Source of the DNA: CAZRDB01 sp964598695
GTDB lineage: Bacteria > Armatimonadota > Zipacnadia > UBA1398
Assembly (NCBI GenBank): GCA_964598695.1
Contig: CAZRDB010000001.1
Span: 35,682-99,681, forward strand
Reading direction: 5' to 3'
DNA length: 64,000 nt
Every line of letters starts with the position of its first letter. Within the stretch, counting starts at the first letter, position 1. Under the pieces are notes generated by a model. It saw nothing but the letters and a program-made list of their open reading frames with translations. It ran no database searches and was not told where the DNA came from. Below, piece after piece: positions 18,868 through 26,732 of the stretch. The position numbers were made by a program, and so were the translations under genes.

Positions 18868-19426
18868 GCTGCTCGTAGTGATCGCGATCATTGCGGTCCT
18901 GGCCGCGATCCTCTTCCCCGTGTTCGCCCGGGCGCGGGAGCGCAGCCGCCAGACGAGCTGCCTGTCGAACCTGCGGCAGCTCGCGACGGCCGGGACGCTC
19001 TATGCCGACGACTACGACGGCTACTACAGCCGGGGGCAGTTCTGGCCCTTCACGAGCACCCACACCTGGATGGACGCGATCGCGCCGTACACGAAGAACG
19101 CCCAGATCCTGGTCTGCCCGAGCGCGCGGACCGAGCCGGGGAAGTACTCCTACGGGTACAACATCGCCTACTGGGGCGCGGGCGATCTCCTCGACGGGAT
19201 GCACGGGATCCACGATGCCGGTCCCGTCCACGAGTCGGCCGTCCCGCTGCCCGCCGAGACGCTGTGGATCGTCGACTTCGAGCGCTACTGGGGCTGCGGT
19301 CTCGAGTTCGGGCTCGAGGAGCCCGAGAGGCGCCACAACGAGGGCGCCAATTGCGCGTTCGTCGACGGTCACGCGAAGTGGCACAAGACGCTCGCGCCGC
19401 GGCTCTGGACGATCAACGAGGACTGA
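18821..19426 (+). CDS. Pseudopilin-like protein with H-x9-DG-type C-terminus
   Basis: A 201-residue protein with a type IV prepilin leader: short basic start, then [20 protein letters not shown], where the usual [10 protein letters not shown] is altered at the Phe position to Trp and cleavage should occur before this helix. The segment [20 protein letters not shown] and the C-terminal FVDGHAKW are hallmark of pseudopilin-like families abundant in Armatimonadota and Planctomycetota. ATG at 18821 has GGAGGTG 4-5 bases upstream, inside the last 47 bases of the preceding gene, so translation is overlapping. These proteins are often numerous per genome and secreted or assembled; no role is established here. 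It sits inside a glycan-related operon, not beside pilus genes. Confidence 0.9.
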   Translation: MSACSPRPIRAWTLIELLVVIAIIAVLAAILFPVFARARERSRQTSCLSNLRQLATAGTLYADDYDGYYSRGQFWPFTSTHTWMDAIAPYTKNAQILVCPSARTEPGKYSYGYNIAYWGAGDLLDGMHGIHDAGPVHESAVPLPAETLWIVDFERYWGCGLEFGLEEPERRHNEGANCAFVDGHAKWHKTLAPRLWTINED

Positions 19427-19490
19427 ACCGGCCGCCCCCGCGCAGGGCGACGGGGGCAGGGCCCGTGCCGCCGGCGGCGAACCGGGCGGC

Positions 19491-20495
19491 ATGAATGCAC
19501 TCGAGCGCACCCTCGCGACGGTACGGGGAGAGCCGCGTGACCGGCTCTCGTGCCAGCCGATCTTCATGACACTCGCCGCGCGCCTGATCGGCGCGAGCTA
19601 CGAGGACTACGTCCGCGACTGGCGGGTCCTCACTGCGGCGCAGCTCGCCCTGGCGGAGCAGTACGGCATCGAGGTCGTGAGCTGCTGCTCCGACGCCTGG
19701 CGCGAGTCGGCCGACTGCGGCGCCCTCCTCACCTACTACCCCGACGCGCCGCCGGCCTGCCGGGAACACGTGCTCGCCGACAAGGCGGCCCTCCGCACGC
19801 TCCGGATGCCGAAACCCGAGGACGGCCCGCGGATGTCCGATCGGGTTCGAGCGGTCGAGCGCTTTGTGGAGCGGGTGAAGGGCGAGCTGCCGGTGCTCGG
19901 CTGGGTGGAGGGCCCGGTGGCCGAGAGCGTCGATCTCCGGGGGATGAACGAGTTCCTCCTCGACACCTACGATGACGTGCCCTTCGCGCTCGAGCTGATG
20001 GACCGGGCGACCGAGCTGGAGACCGCGTTCGCGCTCGCGCAGGTCCGGGCGGGCGCCGACGTCATCGGTCTGGGCGACGCCGCGGCCTCGCTGCTCTCGG
20101 CCGAGTTCTACCGCGAGCACGCCTTCCCGCGCGCGAAGCGGCTGGTGGAGGCGATCCAGGCGGCGGGGGCGCTCGTGCGGCTGCACGTCTGCGGCAACAC
20201 GAACCACTTGCTCGAGGCGTTCGGCGAGCTGGGTGCGGAGCTGGTGGAGCTGGACTACCCGGTGGAGTTCGGCCGGGCGCGGGAGCGGGTGGGCCCGCGC
20301 GCCGTGCTCATGGGGAACATGGACCCCGTCTCGGCGATCCGGAACGGCACGCCGGAGAAGGTGCGCGCGGCATGTGCGGAGTGCCACCGCCAGGCGGGCG
20401 AGCGGTACATCCTCGCGGCCGGTTGCGAGATCCCGCCGGACACGCCCGAGACCCACGTGCGGGCGATGGTCGACTATGCGCGCACGGCGCGCTAG
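19491..20495 (+). CDS. Uroporphyrinogen decarboxylase-fold protein, zinc methyltransferase type
   Basis: A 334-residue TIM-barrel protein of the uroporphyrinogen decarboxylase superfamily. The conserved LHVCGNTN (His-x-Cys) and a later Cys in AAGCEIPPDTP match the zinc ligand set HxC...C of MtaA/CmuA-type methyl-cobamide:coenzyme methyltransferases, rather than the heme-pathway HemE. It also lacks the HemE N-terminal RPVWMMRQAGR box, having SCQPIFMTLAARLIGASYE. So a corrinoid-linked methyl transfer is more likely than porphyrin decarboxylation, though no corrinoid protein is nearby. It follows the pseudopilin by 64 bases and precedes the GH172-like gene by 14. Confidence 0.85.
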   Translation: MNALERTLATVRGEPRDRLSCQPIFMTLAARLIGASYEDYVRDWRVLTAAQLALAEQYGIEVVSCCSDAWRESADCGALLTYYPDAPPACREHVLADKAALRTLRMPKPEDGPRMSDRVRAVERFVERVKGELPVLGWVEGPVAESVDLRGMNEFLLDTYDDVPFALELMDRATELETAFALAQVRAGADVIGLGDAAASLLSAEFYREHAFPRAKRLVEAIQAAGALVRLHVCGNTNHLLEAFGELGAELVELDYPVEFGRARERVGPRAVLMGNMDPVSAIRNGTPEKVRAACAECHRQAGERYILAAGCEIPPDTPETHVRAMVDYARTAR

Positions 20496-20509
20496 AAGGA
20501 GTGGTTCGG

Positions 20510-23377
20510 ATGGCCAGATCGGCAAGGCGGCTCCTCCCCCTGTTCGTGCTCGGGGCGGTCGCGCTGGCGCTCCCGGCGCTGGCGGAGCGTCTCACCTACG
20601 AGCAGATCCTGGGTCGACTGACCGACCTGGATGCCCTCGCGCGGCTCGAGCCCGGCGTCACGGCCGGCCAGTACTCGAGCTACAGCCGCGAGGAGGAGAC
20701 CCACTGGGCGACCAACGCCGACGCGGGCAACTTCCTGCGGATCGAGCCCAACGGCGAGGGCGTCATGATGGACCAGGACGGCCCGGGCTGCATCGTGCGG
20801 ATCTGGTCGGCCAACCCGGAGGGGACGCTGCGGATCTACATCGACGGCGCCGCCGAGCCGACGGTGGAGGTCGGCTTCAACGACCTCTTCCTCGGCACGG
20901 TGGAGCCGTTCGTGGCGCCGCTGGTGTGGAAGCGGCGGCCGGAGCCGTGGGCCGCCTCGAACTGCTACCTACCGATCCCCTACGCGAAGCATGTGAAGGT
21001 CACCTGCGACGCGCCGGTGGCGCGCTTCTACCAGGTCGGCTATCTCAGCTACCCGAAGAGCTGGGAGATCGAGAGCTTCCGCCTGCCGCTGTCGCCTGGT
21101 GAGATCGCGGCGCGCGACGCGGCTGCGGCGGCGTGGTCCAGGCCGGGTGTCGACCCGAAGCCGGTGCTGCCGGGCCAGACCACCGTCCGGACCGCGGCGA
21201 CGCTGGCGCCGGGCGAGAGTCTCCAGCTCGCGCGGCTCACGGGCCCCGGCGTGATCCGCGCGCTGCGCGTGCGGGCCGAGAGCGGCCAGCGGGAGTACTG
21301 GCGCAAGCTTGTGCTGCGGGGCGTGTGGGACGATGCCCGTGAGCCGCAGGTTCTGAGCCCGCTCGGCCCCTTCTTCGGCTTCAGCGGGACGGCGGTCGAG
21401 TACGAGTCACTGGTCGCCGGCTACCGGGACGGCCAGTGCTGGTTCTACTACCCGATGCCCTTCCGGCGCTCGGCCGAGCTGACGCTCACGAGCCACCTCG
21501 AGCAGCCGGCCGCGGTGGAGGTCGAGATCGAATGGGCGCCCCAGCCCCCGCTGCCGGGTGACACGCTCACCTTCCACGCGCGCTGGCGCAAGGAGGTCGA
21601 CTCGAAGAGCCTCGACTACCCCTTCATCGAGACGGCCGGCCGCGGCCACCTCGTCGGGGTGACGCTGCAGATCGATCACCCGATCGACGGCTGGTGGGGT
21701 GAGGGCGACGAGAAGATCTGGATCGACGACGAGAGCTTCCCGCAGTGGATCGGGACCGGGTCGGAGGACTACTTCGGCGACGCCTGGGGGATCCTCCACC
21801 TCTCCGGCCAGAGCTGGGGCTGCTCCGGCGACCCGGCGACCCTGAAGCGGCTCCGCACCGATCCCTACCGCTGGCACTTCGTGGACCCGATCTCCTTCAG
21901 CAAGCGGCTGCGGATGACGATCGAGAACTACGGTCCGTGGCCGCAGCTCACGCTCGACGAGTTCGAGTATGCCTCGGTCGCCTACTGGTACCAGCTCGAG
22001 CGGACCCCGCCCTGGGAGGCGCTTCGGGGCGCGCGGTACGTGGGGGGCGTGGACTACCGCCAGACGCCGGCCGAGTACGAGTACCGCACAGACCTGTTCC
22101 CGACCCGGCTCACCGCCGAGGATGTGCGCACCGGCGGGCTCAGCGTTCCGTTCGCGCTCGAGGGCGAGGACCTCGTGAAGGGGGCGGGAACGGTCCTCAC
22201 CGATGCGCGCCTCCCCTTCGAGCTGAACCACGAGCGCGCGCTCGACCTCGGCGCCGTTGCCGCGGGTGCGCGGGTCGCGGAGTTCACCGTGAGCGGGCGT
22301 GAGCCGGGCGTCTACTTCCCGATGCTGCTCGCTGCTCCCGTCGACGGCGCGGCCGAGGTGACGCTCGAGTGGGACGGCCGCATCCTGCCCGTGGTCGGTC
22401 ACCCGGCCGACGGCCGCTGGGAGCTGGAGGGCGTGGTCCTGGGCGAGAAGCCGTCGAAGGTGGCGCTCATCGCCGTGACGGCCGGCCGCGCGGTCTTCGA
22501 CGCCCTGCAGCTCCGGGCGGCGCCGAGGCGCGGCGACGCGCTCGAGGCCGAGGAGCTGCGGGCGAGCGCCGTCGGGACGGCCCCGCGGCCGCAGGCCGGT
22601 CCGCCCCACCGCGGCGTGAGCGGCGGCCGCACGCTGGACTTCCTCGCGACGGCCGAGGGACAGGCCTTCGCCCTGCGCGTGCCTGCGCCGGCGAACCCGG
22701 CCTACGTGGCCTCGATCCAGCCCGAGGTCGGCCCGGACTGCGGGATCGTGCAGGCATTCGTCGCGGGCGAGCCGATCGGCGCGCCGATCGACCTCTACGC
22801 GCCGGCGACGGGCCTCTTCCCCGGGCTGCTCCCGCTGGGCCCGCTCCCCGAGGGCGCCGGCAAGGTCCTCGTGCGCGTCGTAGGGCGCAACCCGGCCTCC
22901 GGCGGCCACGCCGTGCGCCTCGACTGCTTCCGCTACGAGGCCCGGATCGTACACCCCGAAAGTGCGGAAGGCGTCTACGGCTACGTCGCCGGGACGAACC
23001 GCTGCAGCGCGGGGCCGCAGGACCTCGGCGAGCGCTGGCTCAACGGCCACCACCTGTGGGCCTGCCCGTGCGAGCGAGACGGCTTCATGGACGTCGCGTT
23101 CGTGGTGCCGGAGGAGGGCGACTACGTCCTCGGGGCGCGCTACACGACGGCGCGCGACTACGCGATCGGCCAGGCCTTCCTCGACGGGCAACCGCTCGGA
23201 GGGCGGCTCGACTTCTACATTCCCGAAGGAGTCGAGCAGACGCCGCCGGTAAGCTACGGGGTCGCGCACCTCAGCGCCGGCACGCACGTCTTCCGGCTCC
23301 AGGCGGTCGACAAGAACCCGAGGTCGATCGGCCACCTGCTGGGCCTGTGCTACCTGCGTATCGACAAGGCCCAGTGA
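20510..23377 (+). CDS. Secreted GH172/DUF2961 family glycoside hydrolase with C-terminal beta domains
   Basis: A 955-residue exported enzyme. ATG at 20510 has AGAAGGAG 9 bases upstream and gives a signal peptide (MARSARRLLPLFVLGAVALA). Residues about 25-480 are the DUF2961/GH172 catalytic unit with its signature VGVTLQIDHPIDGWWGEGDE, IDDESFPQWIGTGSEDYFGD; the two Glu in GEGDE and GSEDYFG are the expected catalytic pair. GH172 enzymes act on fructo- or arabinofuranosides and can also close difructose anhydrides. The C-terminal half (about 560-955) has two DUF2961-associated beta-sandwich domains. Residues 1-120 contain LTYEQILGRLTDLDALARLEPG, a usual GH172 N-terminal helix. The substrate is not determined by sequence. 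Confidence 0.9.
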   Translation: MARSARRLLPLFVLGAVALALPALAERLTYEQILGRLTDLDALARLEPGVTAGQYSSYSREEETHWATNADAGNFLRIEPNGEGVMMDQDGPGCIVRIWSANPEGTLRIYIDGAAEPTVEVGFNDLFLGTVEPFVAPLVWKRRPEPWAASNCYLPIPYAKHVKVTCDAPVARFYQVGYLSYPKSWEIESFRLPLSPGEIAARDAAAAAWSRPGVDPKPVLPGQTTVRTAATLAPGESLQLARLTGPGVIRALRVRAESGQREYWRKLVLRGVWDDAREPQVLSPLGPFFGFSGTAVEYESLVAGYRDGQCWFYYPMPFRRSAELTLTSHLEQPAAVEVEIEWAPQPPLPGDTLTFHARWRKEVDSKSLDYPFIETAGRGHLVGVTLQIDHPIDGWWGEGDEKIWIDDESFPQWIGTGSEDYFGDAWGILHLSGQSWGCSGDPATLKRLRTDPYRWHFVDPISFSKRLRMTIENYGPWPQLTLDEFEYASVAYWYQLERTPPWEALRGARYVGGVDYRQTPAEYEYRTDLFPTRLTAEDVRTGGLSVPFALEGEDLVKGAGTVLTDARLPFELNHERALDLGAVAAGARVAEFTVSGREPGVYFPMLLAAPVDGAAEVTLEWDGRILPVVGHPADGRWELEGVVLGEKPSKVALIAVTAGRAVFDALQLRAAPRRGDALEAEELRASAVGTAPRPQAGPPHRGVSGGRTLDFLATAEGQAFALRVPAPANPAYVASIQPEVGPDCGIVQAFVAGEPIGAPIDLYAPATGLFPGLLPLGPLPEGAGKVLVRVVGRNPASGGHAVRLDCFRYEARIVHPESAEGVYGYVAGTNRCSAGPQDLGERWLNGHHLWACPCERDGFMDVAFVVPEEGDYVLGARYTTARDYAIGQAFLDGQPLGGRLDFYIPEGVEQTPPVSYGVAHLSAGTHVFRLQAVDKNPRSIGHLLGLCYLRIDKAQ

Positions 23378-23409
23378 CGCTTCTGACGGTACCGGATGGA
23401 GGCTCGACG

Positions 23410-25365
23410 ATGGTTCGGCATGCATCATGGCTTGTTGCGCTGCTCCTGCTCGCGAGCGTCGCGAGTGCGGCCCCCGGGCAGATCGTGCTCGACGAGGCAA
23501 CCTACCGCGACAAGGTCTACGCCTGCTGGCTCGGCAAGAGCATCGGCGGGACGCTCGGAATCCCCGACGAGGGCGCGCGTGAGGTCCACCACTACACGTT
23601 CTTCGATCCGGTCCCGACCGAGCCGGCGGCGAACGACGACCTCGATCTCCAGCTCCTGTGGCTGAAGGCGCTCGAGGAGAAGGGGCCGCGCCTCACGGCG
23701 CGCGACCTGGCCGAGTACTGGCAGAGCTATGTGCCGGTCGACTGGAACGAGTACGGCATCGGCAAGGCCAACGTCCGTGCCGGCTGGGAGCCGCCGCTCT
23801 CGGGCCACTACCGCAACGCCCACTGGCGGACCTCGAACGGCGCCTGGATCCGTTCCGAGATCTGGGCCTGCGTGGCGCCCGGCATGCCCTACCTTGCGGC
23901 CTACTACGCGATCCAGGATGCCTGCGTCGACCACGGCATGTCGGAGGGAACCTACGCCGAGGTCTTCACGGCCGTCGTCGAGAGCGCCGCGTTCGTCGAG
24001 AGTGACCGCGACACACTGATCGCCCTCGGGCTCGCGAGCATCCCCGAGGACTGCGGACTCGCCCGAAGCATCCGGGCGGCGATCGACGCGCACGCGCGGG
24101 GCCTCGACCTCTATGCGGCCCGCGAGGAGGTCGTGCAGGCGTCCACGGAGACCGGCTGGTTCCAGGCGCCGCAGAACGTCGCCTTCGTCGTGCTCGGCTG
24201 GCTCTACGGCGAGGACGACTTCGGCAAGTCGATCTGCGCCGCCGTCAACTGCGGCGACGACACCGACTGCACCGGTGCGACGATGGGCTCGATCTGGGGA
24301 ATCATCCACGGCTCGGCCGCGATCCCGGCGGAGTGGAAGGCCCCGGTCGGCGAGGGGATCCGCACCGTCGCCGTGCTCCCGAGCGTCGCCCCCGCGAGCC
24401 TCTCCGCGCTGACCGATCGCACCGTCCACGCCGCGCAGATGGTCCTCCACGCCGCGCAGGCGGAAGTCCAGATCGGCTCCGTCGCTGTCCCGGGCGATGC
24501 GACGGCTCTCCTCGAGGAAGGCGTGCGCGAGGTCGCGATGGGCTGGCCCGCCTCGCCGTTCGTCATCACGCGCCGGCTCGTGAGCCTCGACGTCGATCTG
24601 GACTACATGGATGAGCCCGAGATCGTCGTCGGCACGCCGAGGGTCGTGAGCCTGCTGCTCACCAACCGCCGCGAGAGGCCCGTCCGAGTGCGCCTCACGT
24701 GGCGCTCGGACGAGGGCCTGACCGTCGCCGAGGGCCAAGCCGACCAGACGTTCGAGGTGGCCGCCCAGGAGGCGCGCGAGGTGCGGCTGGAGATCTCGGC
24801 CCCCGCCGAGTCCGGTGGCATCCTGCGCGGCGAGGTGCAGGTGACGCCGCTCGAGCGCATCGAGCGCTGCGTCGTCCCCGTGACGCTCGCGGTCAAGGAG
24901 ACCGTCCACCCGCAGGACCTGGCACTGGCGTCGCTCGGCGTGAAGGCGACCTCGGACTCCGAGTACGACAAGCAGCCCGGCTGCACGGCGCGGATCAACG
25001 ACGGGATCCTCGCGAGCGAGCAGGACTTCGAGTCCACGCGCTGGCACTCGTCCCTCACGACCCCGCACCCGCATTGGGTCGCGCTCGAGCTGCCCGAGAC
25101 CGCGACCGTTGGCCGCGCGATCCTCCGCTTCGCCGACCCGCAGGGCCGGCCGGTCGAGTTCGAGGGCCAGGCGAGCACCGACGGCCAGACGTGGACGACG
25201 CTGTTCACGCAGAGCGGCGACCCGGGCTCGCAGCGCTTCGAGGCGACCTTCGAGGCGACCGCGCTCAAGCACTTCCGACTCGTGATCCAGCGCTCCGCAA
25301 GCACCGGCGGGGCCTACCCCAACGCCGCCCAGCTCAGCGAGATCGAGCTGCTGCCGCCCAAGTAG
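23410..25365 (+). CDS. Secreted ADP-ribosylglycohydrolase with C-terminal discoidin-like domain
   Basis: A 651-residue protein. ATG at 23410 has GGAGG 8 bases upstream and gives a clear signal peptide (MVRHASWLVALLLLASVASA). Residues about 25-365 are an ADP-ribosylglycohydrolase fold, with YACWLGKSIGGTLGIP, NDDLDLQLLW and the metal-binding NCGDDTDCTGATMGSIWG. A middle beta domain follows, then a C-terminal F5/8C (discoidin, CBM32-like) domain from about residue 505, with WHSSLTTPHPHWVALELP and FRLVIQRSA. The discoidin domain suggests it binds a glycan. The classical enzyme cleaves ADP-ribose from proteins; secreted homologues in saccharolytic bacteria are likely to act on other N- or O-glycosides. 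It ends the seven-gene run. Confidence 0.9.
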   Translation: MVRHASWLVALLLLASVASAAPGQIVLDEATYRDKVYACWLGKSIGGTLGIPDEGAREVHHYTFFDPVPTEPAANDDLDLQLLWLKALEEKGPRLTARDLAEYWQSYVPVDWNEYGIGKANVRAGWEPPLSGHYRNAHWRTSNGAWIRSEIWACVAPGMPYLAAYYAIQDACVDHGMSEGTYAEVFTAVVESAAFVESDRDTLIALGLASIPEDCGLARSIRAAIDAHARGLDLYAAREEVVQASTETGWFQAPQNVAFVVLGWLYGEDDFGKSICAAVNCGDDTDCTGATMGSIWGIIHGSAAIPAEWKAPVGEGIRTVAVLPSVAPASLSALTDRTVHAAQMVLHAAQAEVQIGSVAVPGDATALLEEGVREVAMGWPASPFVITRRLVSLDVDLDYMDEPEIVVGTPRVVSLLLTNRRERPVRVRLTWRSDEGLTVAEGQADQTFEVAAQEAREVRLEISAPAESGGILRGEVQVTPLERIERCVVPVTLAVKETVHPQDLALASLGVKATSDSEYDKQPGCTARINDGILASEQDFESTRWHSSLTTPHPHWVALELPETATVGRAILRFADPQGRPVEFEGQASTDGQTWTTLFTQSGDPGSQRFEATFEATALKHFRLVIQRSASTGGAYPNAAQLSEIELLPPK

Positions 25366-25411
25366 CAGCGCCGTGCCGGCTGCGTCGCTCCATCGGAACG
25401 GACCTCACCTC

Positions 25412-25421
25412 NNNNNNNNNN
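25412..25421. other. Ten-N assembly gap
   Basis: Ten undetermined bases between a stop codon (25365) and dGTPase (25577). Flanks are poor in complexity: GACCTCACCTC before and CCCCCAACCTC after, then a run TTTTTT. No gene needs to cross it. The true length is unknown, since a run of exactly ten is a common scaffolding placeholder. Confidence 0.95.
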
Positions 25422-25497
25422 CCCCCAACCTCTTTTTTCGTGTGCCCCCCCAATTGCCCCGCCCTGGCCGGGGGGTCGCTCCAAAGGCAAGGTCCAC

Positions 25498-25528
25498 ACC
25501 TCCCGCCCCGCGGGTTGGGGCGGGAGGT
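25498..25528. terminator. Perfect 12-bp hairpin upstream of the dGTPase gene
   Basis: ACCTCCCGCCCC (25498-25509) pairs with GGGGCGGGAGGT (25517-25528) around a 7-base loop. It lies 133 bases after the ADP-ribosylglycohydrolase stop and 48 bases before the dGTPase start. It could end the preceding operon or act in the dGTPase leader. The lack of a T run and the nearby N gap prevent a firm decision. Confidence 0.5.
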
Positions 25529-25576
25529 GGGGCCAAGCAGCCGGTAGGCTCGCCGAGCGAGGGGAGGAGGAGGCCC

Positions 25577-26692
25577 GTGCCCGACGAGACGGGGAGGCAG
25601 CAGGGCAGCGACTGGATCCGTCTCGCGACGGAGGAGCGCGAGCGGCGCGAACTCTCGGCCCACGCGGCCAGGTCGGCCGACTCGCGGGGGCGAGAGCGGC
25701 CCGAGGAGCCGTGCCCGCTCCGCACCGCCTACCAGCGCGACCGGGACCGGATCATCCACCAGTGCAAGTCGTTCCGGCGGCTGGCCGGCAAGACCCAGGT
25801 CTTCCTCCCGGCCACGGGAGATCACCTCCGCACCCGTCTCACGCACACGCTCGAGGTCTGCCAGATCGCCCGGACGATCGGTCGGGCGCTCCGGCTGAAC
25901 GAGGACCTCATCGAGGCGATCGCGCTCGGGCACGACCTCGGCCACACTCCGTTCGGCCACGTCGGCGAGCGAGCGCTCCACGCCGCCCTGCAGGAGGTCT
26001 CTCCCTCGCTCTCGTTCACGCACTACGCGCAGTCGCTGCGCGTGGTCGATACCCTCGAGCGGGACGGCCGCGGCGTCAACCTCACTTTCGAGGTGCGCGA
26101 TGGGATCCGCCACCACTCCAAGGGCCCGGGCGACACGGGCTACCGGCTCGACGGCGCCGTCCCCGTGACCCTCGAGGGCAAGGTCGTCCGCTGGTCCGAC
26201 CGCATCGCCTACGTCAACCACGACCTCGACGACGCCCGGCGGGCCGGGATCCTCTTCCAGGATGATCTGCCGACCGAGGTGCTCGAGGTTCTCGGTCGGA
26301 GCCACGGCGACCGGATCACGACGCTCGTGGCCTCGGTGATCCGCGAGAGCCTCGACCAGCCCCACCTCGCGATGGCGCCGGAGATCGCGGAGGCCCTCGA
26401 CCGCCTCAAGGACTTCCTCTTCCGGCGGGTCTACCTCCCCGATGAGGCCCGCAGCTACCCCGGCTCGCGCGGCGAGCACATCGTGCGCGAGCTGTTCGAG
26501 CACTACATGGCCCGACCGGACGCCGCCCCGTTCCTGCGGCCCCACGAGCGCGAGCTGCCGGTGGAGGAACGCGCCCGGCGCGCCGCCGACTTCATCGCGG
26601 GCATGACCGACCGGTTCGCCTGCGATACCTACATCCAGCTCTTCGTGCCCAGCCCGCGGCCGGATCTCGTCTCCCGGATGGCGGAGCCGTAG
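25577..26692 (+). CDS. dgt: Deoxyguanosinetriphosphate triphosphohydrolase-like HD protein
   Basis: A 371-residue HD-domain enzyme that removes tripolyphosphate from dGTP or other dNTPs, keeping nucleotide pools in balance. The HD metal site is complete: THTLEVCQIARTIG (His), LGHDLGHTPFGH (His-Asp) and RIAYVNHDLDDA (Asp). The N-terminal YQRDRDRIIHQCKSFRRLAGKTQVF is characteristic of the dGTPase family, and the length fits the shorter bacterial type. GTG at 25577 has GGGGAGGAGGAGG just upstream. It is convergent with the GH50-like gene, whose shared hairpin lies between. In this group the enzyme often prefers several dNTPs, so specificity should not be assumed. Confidence 0.93.
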   Translation: MPDETGRQQGSDWIRLATEERERRELSAHAARSADSRGRERPEEPCPLRTAYQRDRDRIIHQCKSFRRLAGKTQVFLPATGDHLRTRLTHTLEVCQIARTIGRALRLNEDLIEAIALGHDLGHTPFGHVGERALHAALQEVSPSLSFTHYAQSLRVVDTLERDGRGVNLTFEVRDGIRHHSKGPGDTGYRLDGAVPVTLEGKVVRWSDRIAYVNHDLDDARRAGILFQDDLPTEVLEVLGRSHGDRITTLVASVIRESLDQPHLAMAPEIAEALDRLKDFLFRRVYLPDEARSYPGSRGEHIVRELFEHYMARPDAAPFLRPHERELPVEERARRAADFIAGMTDRFACDTYIQLFVPSPRPDLVSRMAEP

Positions 26693-26706
26693 CGCGGCCG
26701 CCGGCT

Positions 26707-26732
26707 CGCTACCGCGCCTCGGCGCGGTAGCG
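26707..26732. terminator. Convergent-gene hairpin overlapping the GH50-like stop
   Basis: CGCTACCGCGCC (26707-26718) pairs perfectly with GGCGCGGTAGCG (26721-26732), 12 bases with a 2-base loop. It overlaps the last codons and the TAG stop of the minus-strand GH50-like gene and lies 15 bases after the dGTPase stop. It can fold in either transcript, so it is likely a bidirectional terminator. Confidence 0.7.

Noticed and set aside
19491..20495. HemE of heme biosynthesis
   Set aside because: The N-terminal Arg-rich HemE box is absent and HxC...C zinc ligands of methyltransferases are present.
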